Program-made: the position numbers and the translations under genes
Shown: in pieces, positions 36,660-55,100 of the stretch
Layout: every line of letters begins with the position of its first letter
Position numbering within the stretch: the first letter of the stretch is position 1
Notes under the pieces: generated by a model
Seen by the model: the letters and a program-made list of their open reading frames with translations, nothing else
The model's database searches: none
What the model was told of the DNA's origin: nothing
Assembly: GCA_964035545.1 (NCBI GenBank)
Contig: OZ037766.1
Coordinates: forward strand, 20,451,767-20,511,766
Origin: Bugula neritina
Lineage: Eukaryota > Bryozoa > Gymnolaemata > Cheilostomatida > Bugulidae
Direction of reading: 5' to 3'
DNA: 60,000 nt

Positions 36660-39600
36660 ATGGGGGAAGAGATGGGAAAAGGTGACGACGTTGACGAATC
36701 AGTCGGACCCGGTGCAGCATATATGCAATTTGTGTTGATGGAGGGCATTATTGAAAAACTCAAACTTCTCGACTATGAAAAGTTATTTTGCCAAGAGTTG
36801 GGATTCAAGCCATTTTCACGGTTTGCAAATTTTTTCCTTTCACTTTCACTTTGCCATTTAAAACATACATTTCCTTTTTTTTACAATAATATTGTTAGTT
36901 GCTGTTATTAATATCTGCATTGACTTGTGGCTATTCGCCATTGCCCATTAGTATTAGTATTATTATTAAATGTGATGAATTTCAGTTGAATTTCGTTACT
37001 AAGTCAATATTATTGTGAAGTCTTAATTACTATGTCTATTGCCATTTGGTACTGTTTTGGCTGCATTTTAAAAATTATTTCAACATTGTTTTTTTTATTA
37101 ACTATAAAGAAAAAGGAATCAAAACAACTGATTTACTTTTTGATCTACTAAATGTCTGGATTACGTGCTTAATTATTTTGTACATAAAATTTAAATAGGT
37201 ATTAAAAGCTATTGATGTTTACAGAGAGAGTTGAATTAGTACAGTATTCAGTTTAATTTACCTGTATTTACCTGTATCCCACTGTTTTCGACGAGAAAAA
37301 ATGGGCTAAGGGGTGAAAAATAGTGGCTCATTTAACCGCAACAGTGTAGTATGTAAATGTATGCCTAACAGATTTTCAAAAGCAAGTACAGAATTTGCAT
37401 CAATTACTGCCTGCCTCTAAATATCAATTACTCTTTTGGAGAAAAACTGTTTTCTAATGTTTGTTTTTGAATACTGTTTACGGATCTTCAGTGAGTGTCC
37501 TCTGGTATGTGTAGCATTTGACAATGTGACAAGTTTTGTAGAATCAACTAAGTCATATCCTTTTATTATCTTGAAAGTTTGTATAAGGTTACACCTAATC
37601 CTTCTAAATTCTGGGATATCTAGTTTAAGTATTCTTCTGTTTAGATCATAGTTTTCCTCTTTGTTTGATGATACTAATTTTGTAAATCTTTTCTGAACTC
37701 TTTCAATGAGCTTGATGTCCTTTAACAAACTGGAAGACTAGGCAGCAACAGCATATTCTATGTGTGGTCGAACAAAAGATAATTTATAAAGTTTCAATTC
37801 AAAGTTTCTTGGCTTGAAACTTTTACAAAATTTGTCTAGCTATTTACTCAACCTAAATTTATTTATTTTTACAGAATAATGTTAAATATTAGATATTGTT
37901 TGGTTTGTCATAATATTTAATGGTATCATCATATTTTATACATATATGTTTAAAGCATATAATTGATAAAAATTATTGTAACTCGTTTCAAAACTATGTA
38001 CATTGAGCTTGAGTTGTATGCCATGTAAATTATCACATTATTGTGTTGTGTTTTTATAGACACTATTTTGCCATTCCTACAAACCCTGGTGAGCAATTTT
38101 ACAACTTCACATCTCTCTGTGCTTGGTTATTACGCCTTTGTGGCAAAAACTTTGACCCACCTCAAGAGGTATTTCTAAATTTATTCCTTTACAAAAGTTA
38201 TATTTTTATTTTGCTATGCGATTAATATTTTTTTTCAAATAATAAAAACTTATTTGCTTAATTATATCAATTTTTTTCCTTGTTGTGAACTTATAAAAAT
38301 GTAATGTTTTTGAATGTAGTATGATGACCCAAATGCAACCATATCTAGTATACTACTTGAACTCAAGTCCCTGGGTCAGAATGTCAACTTCCCACCATCA
38401 AAGTTGAAAACAGGATGCGGTGAACAGTGTATTGATGTAGTAAACAAGCTCTGTGATAGTGTGCTAGTGAACCGAGGGTTCACTTGGGCAAGGTATGGCT
38501 AACAGGTTTCTAGATAGTCAAGTTAGTATAAACTACACAATACTATGGCGTACGTTAATTACATCAGCAGTCAATATTTCAATGAGTTTGTAAATTCTTA
38601 TAGTAACTTCAACTTCAACACTTATGTTCAACTCTCAGCACTAAAATGTGTTTTTTATGAAAGATGTATTTTGTTAATCTGTAAATATTTAAACAGACCT
38701 GTCTACCCGGAAGAAGAAGACGACGTTGAAGATAATGCAATAGACGATGAAGCTGAATTAGATCTTAATAAGGTTGAGGAAGAAATGGCTGATGATTTTG
38801 ATGATGAGTTTGGAGAAGAGGAAAGTTTGCTTGACTTGAATGCTTTAAAAAACCAGAAACATGACAGCACTTCTAAACCTGAAAATATTATGGTCTCAAA
38901 TACAACTGCTGCAGAGTGGAAATTGGAACTAGAAAGAGTTTTACCACAACTTAAAGTTACCATCAGAACTGATAATAAAGTGAGAATTATACTTTATGGC
39001 TTTGTGAATATATTGAAATATAAAACCGTGTTTAGTAGCAAAAGTCTTATTAAACTATTAATAATTGGAGAAATGTATTATTTTGAAGAATAACTAAGCT
39101 TTGAGCACTTCTTTGTGCTAATAAAAATGATGGTAAAGTTGTCAAAGGATTTTTCTCTGGATTTACCTTTCAAACCTTAGTTCTGCTAAATACTTTGCAA
39201 ATATTTGTACAAGTAGCTTTTTTTTATCTACTTGTACTAAATTATTCAATACGGATTTGTAAATTTGTGCATTTATTTACTGCTTTTTTAAGCAAGAAGT
39301 CATTATCTTAACAAATCATAGGAGTCTGTTTGCTTCTGTTAGTTTTCAAGCAGATTTCATAGTATTGCTGCTAATTTTGGAGAATTTTTGTCGTAGGACT
39401 GGAGGCAACATGTGGAACAAATGCATTCACATTCAGAAGGCATAGAAAAGTCCTTGTCAGAAACAAAAACCTTACTCAACAGATTACACGAGGAAATAAC
39501 AAAAACTCTGGACAAAATTGCAACGAGAGAAAAGTACTTAAACGGGCAGCTTGAGCATCACCTTAACGAGTTTCGAGGAATGCAGGTTTAGTGATTAATA

Positions 39601-41694
39601 ACATTTTGTTTGAAGCATTATTTTGGTTGCACATATGCACATTACCAGTAAATGTGTATGCAATGTATTAAACATGCCTTGGGCGGTGTCTGGTAAAAAT
39701 GACACTAGTAAAAATGGCACAGGTAATAATGGCATAATTGGAAAGTGGGTAAAAATGGCACATTTTCAATATTGTGGTAGATTTATGTTGTGCGTGTGTG
39801 TCCTTGGTTGCCGAGATCGGCACTTCGGTCCTCCGAAACACCGATATGCCGATTTTCGGCATATCGGACTACCGAAGTGCCGAGATGCCAATTCGGCATT
39901 TCGGATTCCCGAAGTGCCGATATTCGGCATTTCGGATTCCCGAAGTGCCGATATTCGGCATTTTGGGCCTCCGATCTCGGCAAACAAAGGAATGTCTTTG
40001 TCCTGCGTGTATATAAAAGCCAGCGAGTTTCAGTGTAGATTCAGTCTACTACTGGAGCTCGCTGGATACGGACTACTGGATCATTCGACTACAATAAAGC
40101 TACCTTTTCTTCTACCTTATTTCTCGCCTTGTTCTTTGTAACAAGTATGTAAGGCACTAGTTGCATTCATAACCCACAGTTTATCACAATATTAAGGTTT
40201 GGGGTGATGGTTGGGGTTTTGGAATTGGGGTTTGAGTTTGGGGTTGTGGTTTAAGGGTTGGGGTTTAAGGGCTTAGGTGGAGGGTTTGATTTTGGAGAAA
40301 ATTTAACAGTGTGTCATTTTTACCTACTTTTCCATTTATGCCATTATTACCTGTGCCATTTCAACCTGTGCCATTTTTCTGGTGCTATTTTTACCTGTGC
40401 CATTTTTTCCTAAAATCGCCTTGAGCACATGTGTGATATTGTGAATTGTTTCAGTCTATAGATAGATATTTGTGACTTAAGCATTACTCAATCTACATTG
40501 CTGTTGCAAAGTCGTAAATTCACCTAACTTATTGAAAACTGCAACTTCGATTAAGCTATTTAATTTTGAAATTAGTGAAATATGTTTAACTAATAAATAT
40601 ATTGTTTTGTTACATTACACTAGTTAATAAATGAAATATTCTAAAGAAGAAAACTTCTAGTCTGCCTTCTTGTCATTAAGCTACATGCTCAAAATAACTT
40701 TCAAATTGTTAAATAATTAACTAATCATACTTGATATGTCTACAATATTATTATAACACAGATGTTTTAAAATTTAACAAATGGTCTTTTATAGGATCAA
40801 CTAGCGGAGATTAAAGAGAGGTACAAACAAGCCAGTGGAGGTGTCACAGATCGTACAAAGACACTAGCAGAAGTATGTAACTTCTGGTTTACTTGTGGTT
40901 ATGTATTCCATCTGAAGTCATTACCATTTCTAATAATACATCATTGTTTTCACTTAAAGTATTATCATATATATTTCAGTTGTAAACAATTGCCCAGCAC
41001 CTTCAATATTTTATTTCTATTATGAAATTACTTTAGATTGTGTACCATGTATTTATACTGCTTGTTGCCATTTGGGAATGTATAATAATGCTTGCAGATA
41101 ACAGAAGACTTGGAAAGGATAAAGTCAGAAATGGAGGAACGTGGTAGCAGCATGACTGATGGAGGTAACTATAGTTTTAAATAGGCTATAAAACTTGTTA
41201 CCTCTACATCACTTAGGTCTGAAGACATTACATGTATATGTATCAAGCACTTGTTTCTTTATGCCACTGTTGTCAAAAGTGAGTCATTGTATGTTTGCTC
41301 AACCACCTGTGCCACCGAGTATTAGAATCAGAAACGTAGGACATGCTTTTATTTCATGGCTTACTTAGTAGTTGATCTATTGTTGCTAGCTGTTTCGTAG
41401 TGGTGTTATGATGACTAATTCATTTTTATGATGAGTTGGTAAAATTTTCATTCAACTTGAAACTGTTGCATCAGTAAACAAGTTGAAGACCTGTTGATGA
41501 ATAAGCTACAATTTACTAAATATTTTTATATTGTAGCACCTCTTGTGAAGATAAAACAAGCGTTATTGAACATAAAGAAAGATATAACACAGATGGACAT
41601 AAGAACTGGGGTGTTAGAGCACCATCTCATGCAGGCTAAGTTGAAAGATAAAAGTAACAATGCACACAGCTCTGGTATAGAAGTGGAAGATTGA
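36660..41694 (+). CDS. IFT57: Intraflagellar transport protein 57 (IFT57/HIPPI), 8 exons, 405 aa
   Basis: Exons: 36660-36820, 38060-38168, 38320-38492, 38697-38979, 39397-39585, 40795-40872, 41098-41164, 41537-41694. They sum to 1218 nt with consistent phases. IFT57 is a subunit of the IFT-B complex, which carries cargo along the ciliary axoneme. The N-terminal half is the calponin-homology-like domain (YMQFVLMEGIIEKLKLLDYE, HYFAIP, CAWLLRLCGK, DPNATISSIL). An acidic linker follows in exon 4, with PVYPEEEDDVEDNAIDDEA and FDDEFGEEE. From about residue 243 the protein is a long coiled coil. The first ATG is used; a second in-frame ATG lies four codons later. Length is slightly below the vertebrate protein (about 430 aa). 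A ciliated animal is implied. Confidence 0.95.
37400..37850 (-). mobile_element. Non-LTR retrotransposon (LINE) C-terminal reverse-transcriptase fragment
   Basis: On the minus strand a 103-codon open frame (37728-37417) reads KDIKLIERVQKRFTKLV, RRILKLDIPEFRR, FKIIKGY and THTRGHSLKI. This is the characteristic tail of CR1/Jockey/RTE-like LINE polymerases. Upstream the same frame continues as LYKLSFVRPHIEYAVAA and then meets a TAG stop where such proteins have Trp, so it is a dead fragment. It sits in intron 1 of IFT57, antisense to the gene. Confidence 0.8.
39773..40143 (+). mobile_element. Probable solo LTR (371 bp) nested in the TIR element
   Basis: Begins TGTGGTAG and ends TTGTAACA (TG...CA). 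It has a TATA box TATATAAAAG at 40010-40019 and a poly(A) signal AATAAA at 40093-40098 in the right order for U3-R-U5. The flanks AATAT (39768-39772) and AGTAT (40144-40148) could be a 5-bp target duplication with one change. The U3 part contains the palindromic cluster at 39810-39985. Boundaries are my best guess. Confidence 0.5.
39810..39985. repeat. Palindromic CCGAAGTGCCGA / TCGGCATTTCGG cluster
   Basis: Five or more copies of CCGAAGTGCCGA-type words alternate with their complements (TTCGGCATTTCGG), including two tandem copies of about 31 bases at 39895-39960. It is far more G+C-rich than the region around it. All six frames stay open by repetition, giving spurious Arg/Phe/Ser-rich peptides. 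It sits where an LTR promoter region would be. Confidence 0.85.
40198..40288 (+). repeat. G-rich TTGGGG/TTAGGG-like degenerate tract
   Basis: Nine or more runs of three or four G separated by TT, TTT or TTAA, for example TTGGGGTTTTGG and AGGGTTGGGGTTTAAGGG. It could form a G-quadruplex and resembles degenerate telomere-like repeat. It lies within the DNA element in IFT57 intron 5. Confidence 0.7.
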
Positions 41695-42290
41695 ACTGAT
41701 TAAGATCAACTATAGAATAGAATATTTTCAACTAGTCTGAAATTACAGGACTTTCAAGTAATTGCTGAGGGGTTTCAGATATTTGATATCAAACTATTAA
41801 AGTAATTTACCTTATTATTGTAATAAGTTGCGTGAGTTTTAAATTTATATTTATTTGTCGAATAAACTTCATTTAGGTTTGTATCCACTAATTAATAGAA
41901 GCTTGCTCCATTACTTGGTTTTATTACTTGAAATTCCAGTATCATGATATCAGATCTCAAACTTATATAAGTTCATAGTTTTCAAAATAAGATATTGGCA
42001 CATCGAAACAGATTTTAAATTTTATCTTGTTCATGTCATAAAATTACTATATAGTTGTAATGAGGCTATCTATCTTGCCTAAAACTTTTTCAACAGAATT
42101 TGTAGCAATGGGGCATTTAAGCTGCAGATTTGGAAACAATGCAGAAAGTTTCCGAAACATCAAAATGTAAAAAATCAAAGTGTGTGTAACTAACTTGTAT
42201 TTTTTAAGGATATTAATTTTTTAAAAAGTACAGATAATTGCACTACTAAAATTAATTAAACAGCTAAAAAGCAGGTTGGCTGACTAAGGT
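41695..42290. other. Convergent spacer, IFT57 / secreted-protein gene
   Basis: AATAAA at about 41861 can serve IFT57. Nothing else is recognised in these 0.6 kb. Confidence 0.4.
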
Positions 42291-47191
<4,901 letters not shown>

Positions 47192-49181
47192 GGTCTTGAC
47201 AGCAGCAAGTTTCTTGTTAAAATGTAGAATGGAGACATTTACTTTGCTGAGAATTAGCATAATGTTAAATAATTCTTATCATCTCAACAGATAGCTAATG
47301 CATGGGCTGGTTTGTGCAAGATACTTAGTGCATCCCGTGAGGTCCCACTAGGTGCCTGGTACTAACATCAGCTCACAGAACTTATTATACTGCGGTTCCA
47401 TGACTGAGCAAATGGATGCTCGGATGGATTAATTTGTGGTTGCAGTAACTTATGCTTTCATTCGATGCAACTGTTTCAAACATCGAATGAAAAATCTATA
47501 ATGCCAACGCAGTTAATATTAGAAATTAGCCGTACTGTCAGCAAAACTGTTATTTTAATTGCTTATTACTACAACTAACCGAAGCAAGCAGGTAGATTTA
47601 AAACATGTACTTTACTTGAGGGTTATCCAGTAAGTAATTTGCATTATATAAAATAAGCCTCAACTTCAACCAATTCCTTACATTTTTGGAATGTTGCCAC
47701 AATAGCCAATAGGCAATAACAGTTTTGTGTCAGGATCTTAATATATTATATACAGCAGTGTATCCTTTCCCTTTGGTTTGATCTTATCAACAACCATCAT
47801 GCAGAATGAGGCAAGTGATTTTGTAAACTTTCACATGATATTTGGTTTATTTGTTTATACATTATACTATCCAACAACAGCAAAAGCAACTAAAATTACC
47901 AAGTTATATAAAGGAAAACATCCTTTAGTGCTAAAACATAAAATTACTCTCCAGCCTAAGACAATATATTATTTAACTAACAACATGTTAGAAAAAAAGA
48001 AAAATCTATTTAAGCATCTCTATTATGATTGAAAGTCATACTAAGCTTAAGAAGCAAGCAGTGATTAGATAGAGGTAGGACTGATGTCAACCAGATGTAA
48101 GCAATAGACACAACAATGTTGAACATATAGATTTTGCTTAACACTTCAACTACTCAAAATAATGCTCATTTAAAAGAGCTCATGGTTTAAAACTCTGCTG
48201 TCATAATCTGCCAATGTGTTCTTAGCACCAAAATAGTAAGTCAGTGGAATTAAAATTATTGCTGATCCAAACTTCAATAAATTACAAGTTTTGTGCTACA
48301 AGTTCTTCCAGATAGAAAATAAATGTCTATTATATTCCGATTATAATCAGCAAAAGCTGGCAAAATAAATTCAGGTGATGGAAGAATTACATCCTTTACT
48401 CTTTAATGAAAACTGATAAAACTTTGTGTACTGAGATTGACTAGGAATGCACAAGCCATGTTTAACAGCAGCATGGCGAAAGTCTACTAAAAAGCACATC
48501 ATCAATGAATGATCACATACTTGATGCATCTTAAAACTGGATGCTTTTCCAACTGAATATGAATGCTTTGAGTATTTCCAGGTGTCTAACACCAAATAAC
48601 TGTTGGCGGCATAAAAATTCTTTTGGAAAATTCTTCACAAGGATTGGAAATATGTTTGACAGCACCTCATTTAGATGGTGTGGGGCCAAGTTGTTGAGCA
48701 CAAATAGTAGGCCAAGTTTTTTAACGTTTCAAAATACCTACTAGCAGGTTTTACAGCTGACCGAATATAGTTTCACTTGAATACAAAAATATAAATCTTT
48801 AGTATAACTCTGCGTCAGATCGTTTCCAGCAATAAGAATGACTAGTAATGGATGGAAAGAATCGTATAGCTGAAGATAAAACTTGATATAAAAATATGGC
48901 AGACTCTATTTGTGGAAGAGAGTTACCCCATGCAGTCAAGTATGAATTTTGGTGAGGAGATGATGCTCGTAAATAAAATGCCATCAGAGAACGTGTTTGC
49001 TTCATCACTACCACGTAGAAAAGAATACTACTGTTAGTATTTAATAATAACTATAAAAATAAAAGGTGGCAAGTTTGTTGGGAAACCTAAATGATAGGAA
49101 CTACCAAGGAATAAATCAGGTTATAAAATTGGCAGTACTAAAATATGGCAACTCAATGGTAGTGAGCTACCAGAAGAAGAG
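47192..49181. other. Intergenic spacer, secreted-protein gene / FBXO33 3' end
   Basis: No gene can be supported. A 71-codon minus frame at 49014-48799 contains WGNSLPQ, faintly like the tail of a LINE polymerase, but this is too weak to annotate. Confidence 0.35.
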
Positions 49182-52100
49182 TTAGTGGATATTCAAAGGC
49201 AGTGCAGAGAGCTGGTCAGCCATAAGAATAGGGAGGTAGGCATTGCACTCTGGGGAATCATAGTACACCAGACAGTCATCCACCACGTCATCATCCAGTG
49301 TCAAGGGTAACCATTCTCTGGCAAGTGATGTGGATATCTACAGCAAATGTGGATATCTACAGCAAATGTGGATATCTACAGCAAATTATATGGATATCTA
49401 CAGCAAACGTAAATGTTCCAATACTACAGTCATTTCGAGGTTCAGCTTCAACAAATCTAACAAATCTGAAATCTTACAATTGTGTTGTCCCAAATGCTAC
49501 TAGTATTAACAACGCAATGCTCTCCTTAAAACATATTTTGTCTGTATTGACGTTTATCAAAAACCGACATTACTAGTTGATACGAGAAACAACAAACCTC
49601 TTCGCAGAAAGTCTCAAAAGACATGGCATAATCCTCCTCAAACTCTGAGTCATTGTTGTTGAAGGCAGTAATGCACTCTTCAAGAACTTCAAATTTTGTC
49701 AGCTGCATGCCTCGAAGTCTGGCGACAGCAAGGACATCGTGTTCCCTGAGAGCCACCCCTGTTGTGTAGAGGTGCGAGAGCTGTTGATGCTACTTTATAT
49801 TATGTGATGAACACAATACCGTGCACAAACAAGTTAACGTGACATATGATTGGGACACTGATTCTGACCAAACATTGCAAAAAGCAGAGTCTTGAAAACT
49901 GACTGAAAGCTTTTCTGTCACTTTTGTATCCCCAGACACCTTGAGGTTTACTTATTACCACTAAAATAGTTTTCTTTTTTAAACAGTGAAAACAATGTAT
50001 TCTGCAATGTAAAGACAGAAACTCAAAATGACTGTGGGATAACGAGAAAAAGCACAAACATAAAACAAGTGCTATAATCTACACACGCATGCACATATAA
50101 AATAATACGTAATGTAGTATAACAAACCTATAACAGAAAAGGAGGACAATTTCTTACACCTCCATGACATCATGACAAATGGATCCTGTTCATCAACTCC
50201 AATATCATAGAATATTGGACCTTCTCTCATGCCTACCAATAAAAAAACATTACTGACATCCAGTATCATTACAATACACTTTCAATATGTTTTAGCTATC
50301 AAGTTTTTGCAAAAAAAACATATTACCTAAAAGTACTACCTAGACTCTAAACTGTCTATTTCAGAATGACACATAATAATTACAACTCTATATCATACTA
50401 CATATACCCAGCGGTTGATACACTATAAACTCTAACCTACAGAAAATATGGTGTGCAGAGTGTATGCCCTAGGCAGTGAACAAAGCTGAGTAGTAGGTAA
50501 ATGCATCTCTGTTTCAGAAGAAATAGCAGTGCTTTTTGTAAATGTAATAAGTCAAAAAGATTGCTTTACATGCATTTAACCAACTCTTGAAAAGTCTATT
50601 TAAAAGAAATTGTCCTTTTGAGCAGATCGAAGCTTCTGGGTTTGATCAACAACATTTTACAAGGTAGCTACACAACACGACTAATCACACACAAAATAAG
50701 TAACATTGCAAAGTCTTGAATGGGCACATTACTCCAACATCAAAGAGTCATCCTTGCATTTGTTAGGTTAGCGCAGACTAGCTGTGACCTAGTAAACCAG
50801 TTTATGGTTCAGATCTTAGCCTTACTTTCAACAATTACAAGAGACTGAAGGGTGGAACACTGGTGACGCGCCACGTGATGCAACCCTGAAACATAGAGCT
50901 CATCACAGAAGAGCACTCTGAGATGAGTGAGAGGCATACTGGCATTCACCACTGTCATCATGTCACGCACAGCTTCGGCACACTTGATGAGATTGAGAGT
51001 CAAAGTCAAATCTGGACAGCTGCAATGAAAGTAAGACACTACGTAATCACATAAAGCAGTTGAACTGATAATATAACAGTCACAGCCTAGTCACAACTTT
51101 GATCAGTTTAGCTTCTTAAAGGTAAACACCAAAGACCATCATTCACACTGTAGGTCCAAGAAAAAATATGACGAAAATTGAAATTAAATATTCAAGTTCT
51201 TTGCAAATAGTAAATTTTTTCAACAGTTATAAAAATTTATACTATAATAACAGCGGTCACACACCTCTGGTGAACCAGGTTCCAAGTACGATCTCGAATT
51301 TGTCGAACACCTTCCTCGTGTGTGAATATGTTAATGTTGAGAGACACGAGTTTTGCTCTGCCTCCCTCAGTCAGACTGGTTAGCAGCAAGTCAGAAAGAT
51401 CAGCCATGTCGAGACTCAAGTACTGCAGACCTCTCAGCATCAACAGATCCTGTATACCTATGGGTTGGTACACACACACCTCTGATGATTGGCAACGGCT
51501 GTAAGCAAAGTGATAGAAAGTTACTCATCCATTTACATTAAGCTGTAAGCAGAGATATGAACCAACACCAGTCAAACATGTCCTATTAAAAGGATTTGTT
51601 TCGATAAATTTAGAAATAAAAAAGGAAGTGTCTCAAAATGATGTTCCATCTTTCGTAGTTTAGGCGATTTAGAGCATTACGTCATCGAGCAAGGCAGATA
51701 GCAGACTTACTAGCAAACCAGCATAAACTTTAAGACTTGGCCTAAATGAAGTGAATCATTCTACTCTATTAAGCTTTGGTTTCCCTAAATGCAATCCAGT
51801 AATTATTAAAATACTGACCTTATATGTAATGACTTTATGCTACTTGATTGATACTGACTCAGACATTCCACAATCTCATTGTTAAATTGTGTTAAACTTG
51901 GTAGATGTTGTGTTGTATAGATAAATACTGCAATGAATTACTACCAACTTTCTTACTGTCACTATACACTTTATTATCTCAAATCTCGAAGCTAACTGAC
52001 CCACTTGATAAACAAACAGTATGTCACAACAGTTACATAGCACTTTTAAAACCACAACATAATTACTTTGACAGCATAATTGTATAGCTATAACATTCCA

Positions 52101-55100
52101 CAATATAAGGCTACTAGCAGGTATAAGTCATGGGATAATATATACATAGCTTTAGTAAACAGATACAAACATTACATTTCCCCTTGATCTCAAGATCATA
52201 ATTGGTTTACAATTAATTAATATAAAAGTCTGCCATCCACTGAGGTGGTCTCCTGTCTCTTGTTATACGGCTTCCTTCTTCCTGGTTGGCCTCATCCACA
52301 ACTTCAGGATTGCCAATTCCCCAACTGCAAGTTTCACTGCCATCTAAATCACTGTTATTGCCATCACTTTCATCAGATACCTCCTCATTAATACCAAGAC
52401 CAGCATCACCACACAGTTCAATATCAACTTCAGTGCACAAATGACTGATAGCATCATTTTGATCACCTTCATTTTGTCGTGCAAGCCTCACATCAGCAAC
52501 ATGGCGGTTTACTCCATCTATTTCTACAACTTTGTCAGATATTAGCTTTGTGACAGTGCCTTGCTTCCATTTTGTATCACATCTAACCTTCCCCGGCTTA
52601 ACAAAAACATTATCTCCTACTTTGTAGGAATTAGTCCCTGTCTGTTTAGCAGGGAAATCTCTTTCTAATTCCTTTTCTACAGGCTCCCTTGGCAACCTCG
52701 GATGATAAGCATGAATAGCAGCAGCAGGTATGATACCAACAGAGTTAGGTGTATTGTTGTACCAAAACACCATGCATTCAGGGGTTTTTCCAGTTCTCGC
52801 CACCATCCTTTTTATTGTTCTATGGTTTCTCTCCACTATTCCATTTCCAGAGTGCTTGTATGCACAACAAAATATCAGTGAAACACCCCAGTCTTCTAAC
52901 AAGTTCTTGGTTTTACTGCTCTTAAAGCACGGTCCATAGTCACAAATCAGCTCTTGGGGAGGACCTCTCTCAAGAAAAATTCTGCACAAATGCTTGAGTG
53001 CTTGGTCTGCAGTCTCATTGCTCATAGCAACCCAAATTGCAAATCTACTCGGTCCACAGTCCACTACTGTAAGATATGGTTTACCAGAAACGAATGCTAC
53101 GTCAACTGCAACTCTCTGCCAGTTTTCCTCCACATCTAAACTTCCATGTTTCCACGCTATTGGAGCAGGATCTATTTGTTTGCACATTTGGCAAGATTTC
53201 ACAATTTCTGATACAACTCTTCTATCCACTGGTATCTTCATCCTACTTACAACATGCATTGTCCGATCTACACCTAAGTGATGCCTGTTGTGAAGCTCAA
53301 TAACTTTTCTACCACGCTTTGTCATCCCTAGCGCAACAACTTTTGAATCAGGCTTATTCTTTTGAACTTTCTGTAGCCACCTTTTGGGAACACGAGTTAG
53401 AATATCAGACAGGTTCTTTTCTGATGGAACCAGCTTGATAGACAGCATAAGTCCATATTCGTCAATTAGTTGATTAACAATCTCTAGTCTTCTTTTAACA
53501 ACCATCTCGCTCAACCCACTGACCTTGGGTCTTTTTGTGTTCTCTAAAATAGACCGAAGCCAACTATAAACAGTTGCAGAGTCTGTGACCAACACTAACT
53601 TCTTAATTTTCCACCTCAGGGCAAGATTTAGTCCTTTTATAGTTGCTTCCAGCTCTGCTACATTGATGTGAGCATCATCCTTTCTAAGCCATGCACAATC
53701 TTCCACCACATGACCATCTATTTGCAAACAACATCCCATTGACAAGCTACTTGCATCACACCACATAATGCCAGGCTTGTCTTTATCAACTTCCCAAATG
53801 CCTCTCACTGGGTCTTCTTTAGTGACTTTTTCCATTATTTCTTCAATGATGTCTTGTGAATAGCTCGGAATGCGTTCTTCCCAGGCAACATCATTGGCGC
53901 TTCTTTTGACAAAACTACATGACGTTCTCAACCACCCAGCCACAGGGTAATGTCCAACCAACTTGCCACAGAGTGAGAAAAGTTCTCTTTTGGTCATGTT
54001 TTCCTGCAGCATAGGAAGTTTGCCATCTCTACACCATGCAAAGTTTCCATTGCCTACATCTCTCACTCTCAATCCTAACACTCGAGCATCATTAAGGGGT
54101 TCTGGCTCCTTAGTCACTAACCCATACATTAACAGCAGCTGTCTCACTTTATCTACCCCTACTAAACTCTTGTTGACCCAGATATCATCTATGTAATGGT
54201 CAGTTCCTTGCTTGACCTCACTATCTTGTGCCAGTACTGTGCTAATTATCCTTGACATTATTTTTGGAGCAACACTTAATCCAAATCCCATTCGAGTCAT
54301 CACATACAAATTACCTTTATACTTTACAGTTTGAAATTTCTGTAAGCTCCTACTCACATGAATTTGCAGATATGCCTTTTTTAAGTCTAAAAGACAGGCT
54401 TCAGTCCCTTGCTTTCTCCACTCACGCACCTTTTCTTGGCAAATCGCAGTGTCCTGTCCTGGCATACTCTCAACATGGCTATTGAGCTCTCGATAATCCA
54501 TAACAGGTCGAACCTTTTTGGGTTTGTTTGGCTGACTTGCAGCCATCAATGGAATTACACCATCAACTTTGCCATGTTTCTGAACGTTATACGGCTCCAA
54601 CCACCCATCTGCTACCCACTGATCTAATTCTGCTTCATACTCGTTTATATGCTCTGGTGGCACTGCATACTGTGCACACTGGTTGCTTAACTGTGGCTCT
54701 CCTATCTGCCACTTCCACTCAACAGTCCACCTCTGCCCATCAAAGACAGCTATAAAATCTGTATCCTCAATTCTTAATTTTGAAGTTGTTGGTGATATAG
54801 GTGCGGCTAATGCACACATCTTAGAGTGCCAAGAAACTTTACCATCTTTGTCAAATGTTACTCCCCCCAACTTCTTAATAATGTCAAACCCTAAAATTAC
54901 ATCTGCACCACACACCAGACTTGGTGCAACTAAACAGCGGTTTCTTACCACTACCCCATCAACCACTAACTCTACTACCACCTCGCCACCACACACTGTT
55001 GTCTCTCCATTTAGCATTGTCACTACATGTTGAGGCCCGCGCAGCCACCCTCTGATTTCTTTACACAACTTTTCACTGATTACTGTTTGTTGACAGCCTG

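Larger units (their letters stand above)
39682..40420. mobile_element. Non-autonomous DNA element with repetitive terminal inverted repeats, IFT57 intron 5
   Basis: The left end (39682-39763) and the right end (40311-40420) are inverted relatives built on GGTAAAAATGGCACA. They share GGTAATAATGGCATAA-TGGAAA in inverted orientation. The best outer limits are GGCG...CGCC, flanked by TTG on both sides (39679-39681 and 40421-40423), a possible 3-bp target duplication. No transposase is present. The interior is occupied by an LTR-like sequence and a G-rich tract. Confidence 0.55.

Noticed and set aside
39623-40141. Open frames in both strands through the CCGAAGTGCCGA cluster
   Set aside because: A repeat-driven artefact inside a probable LTR; no initiation context or homology.
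48799-49014. Minus-strand 71-codon frame with WGNSLPQ, perhaps a LINE polymerase tail
   Set aside because: Only one short resemblance, no flanking conserved blocks and no matching frame upstream.
52730-55033. Several plus-strand open frames of 60-116 codons
   Set aside because: Antisense shadows of the retrotransposon pol gene.
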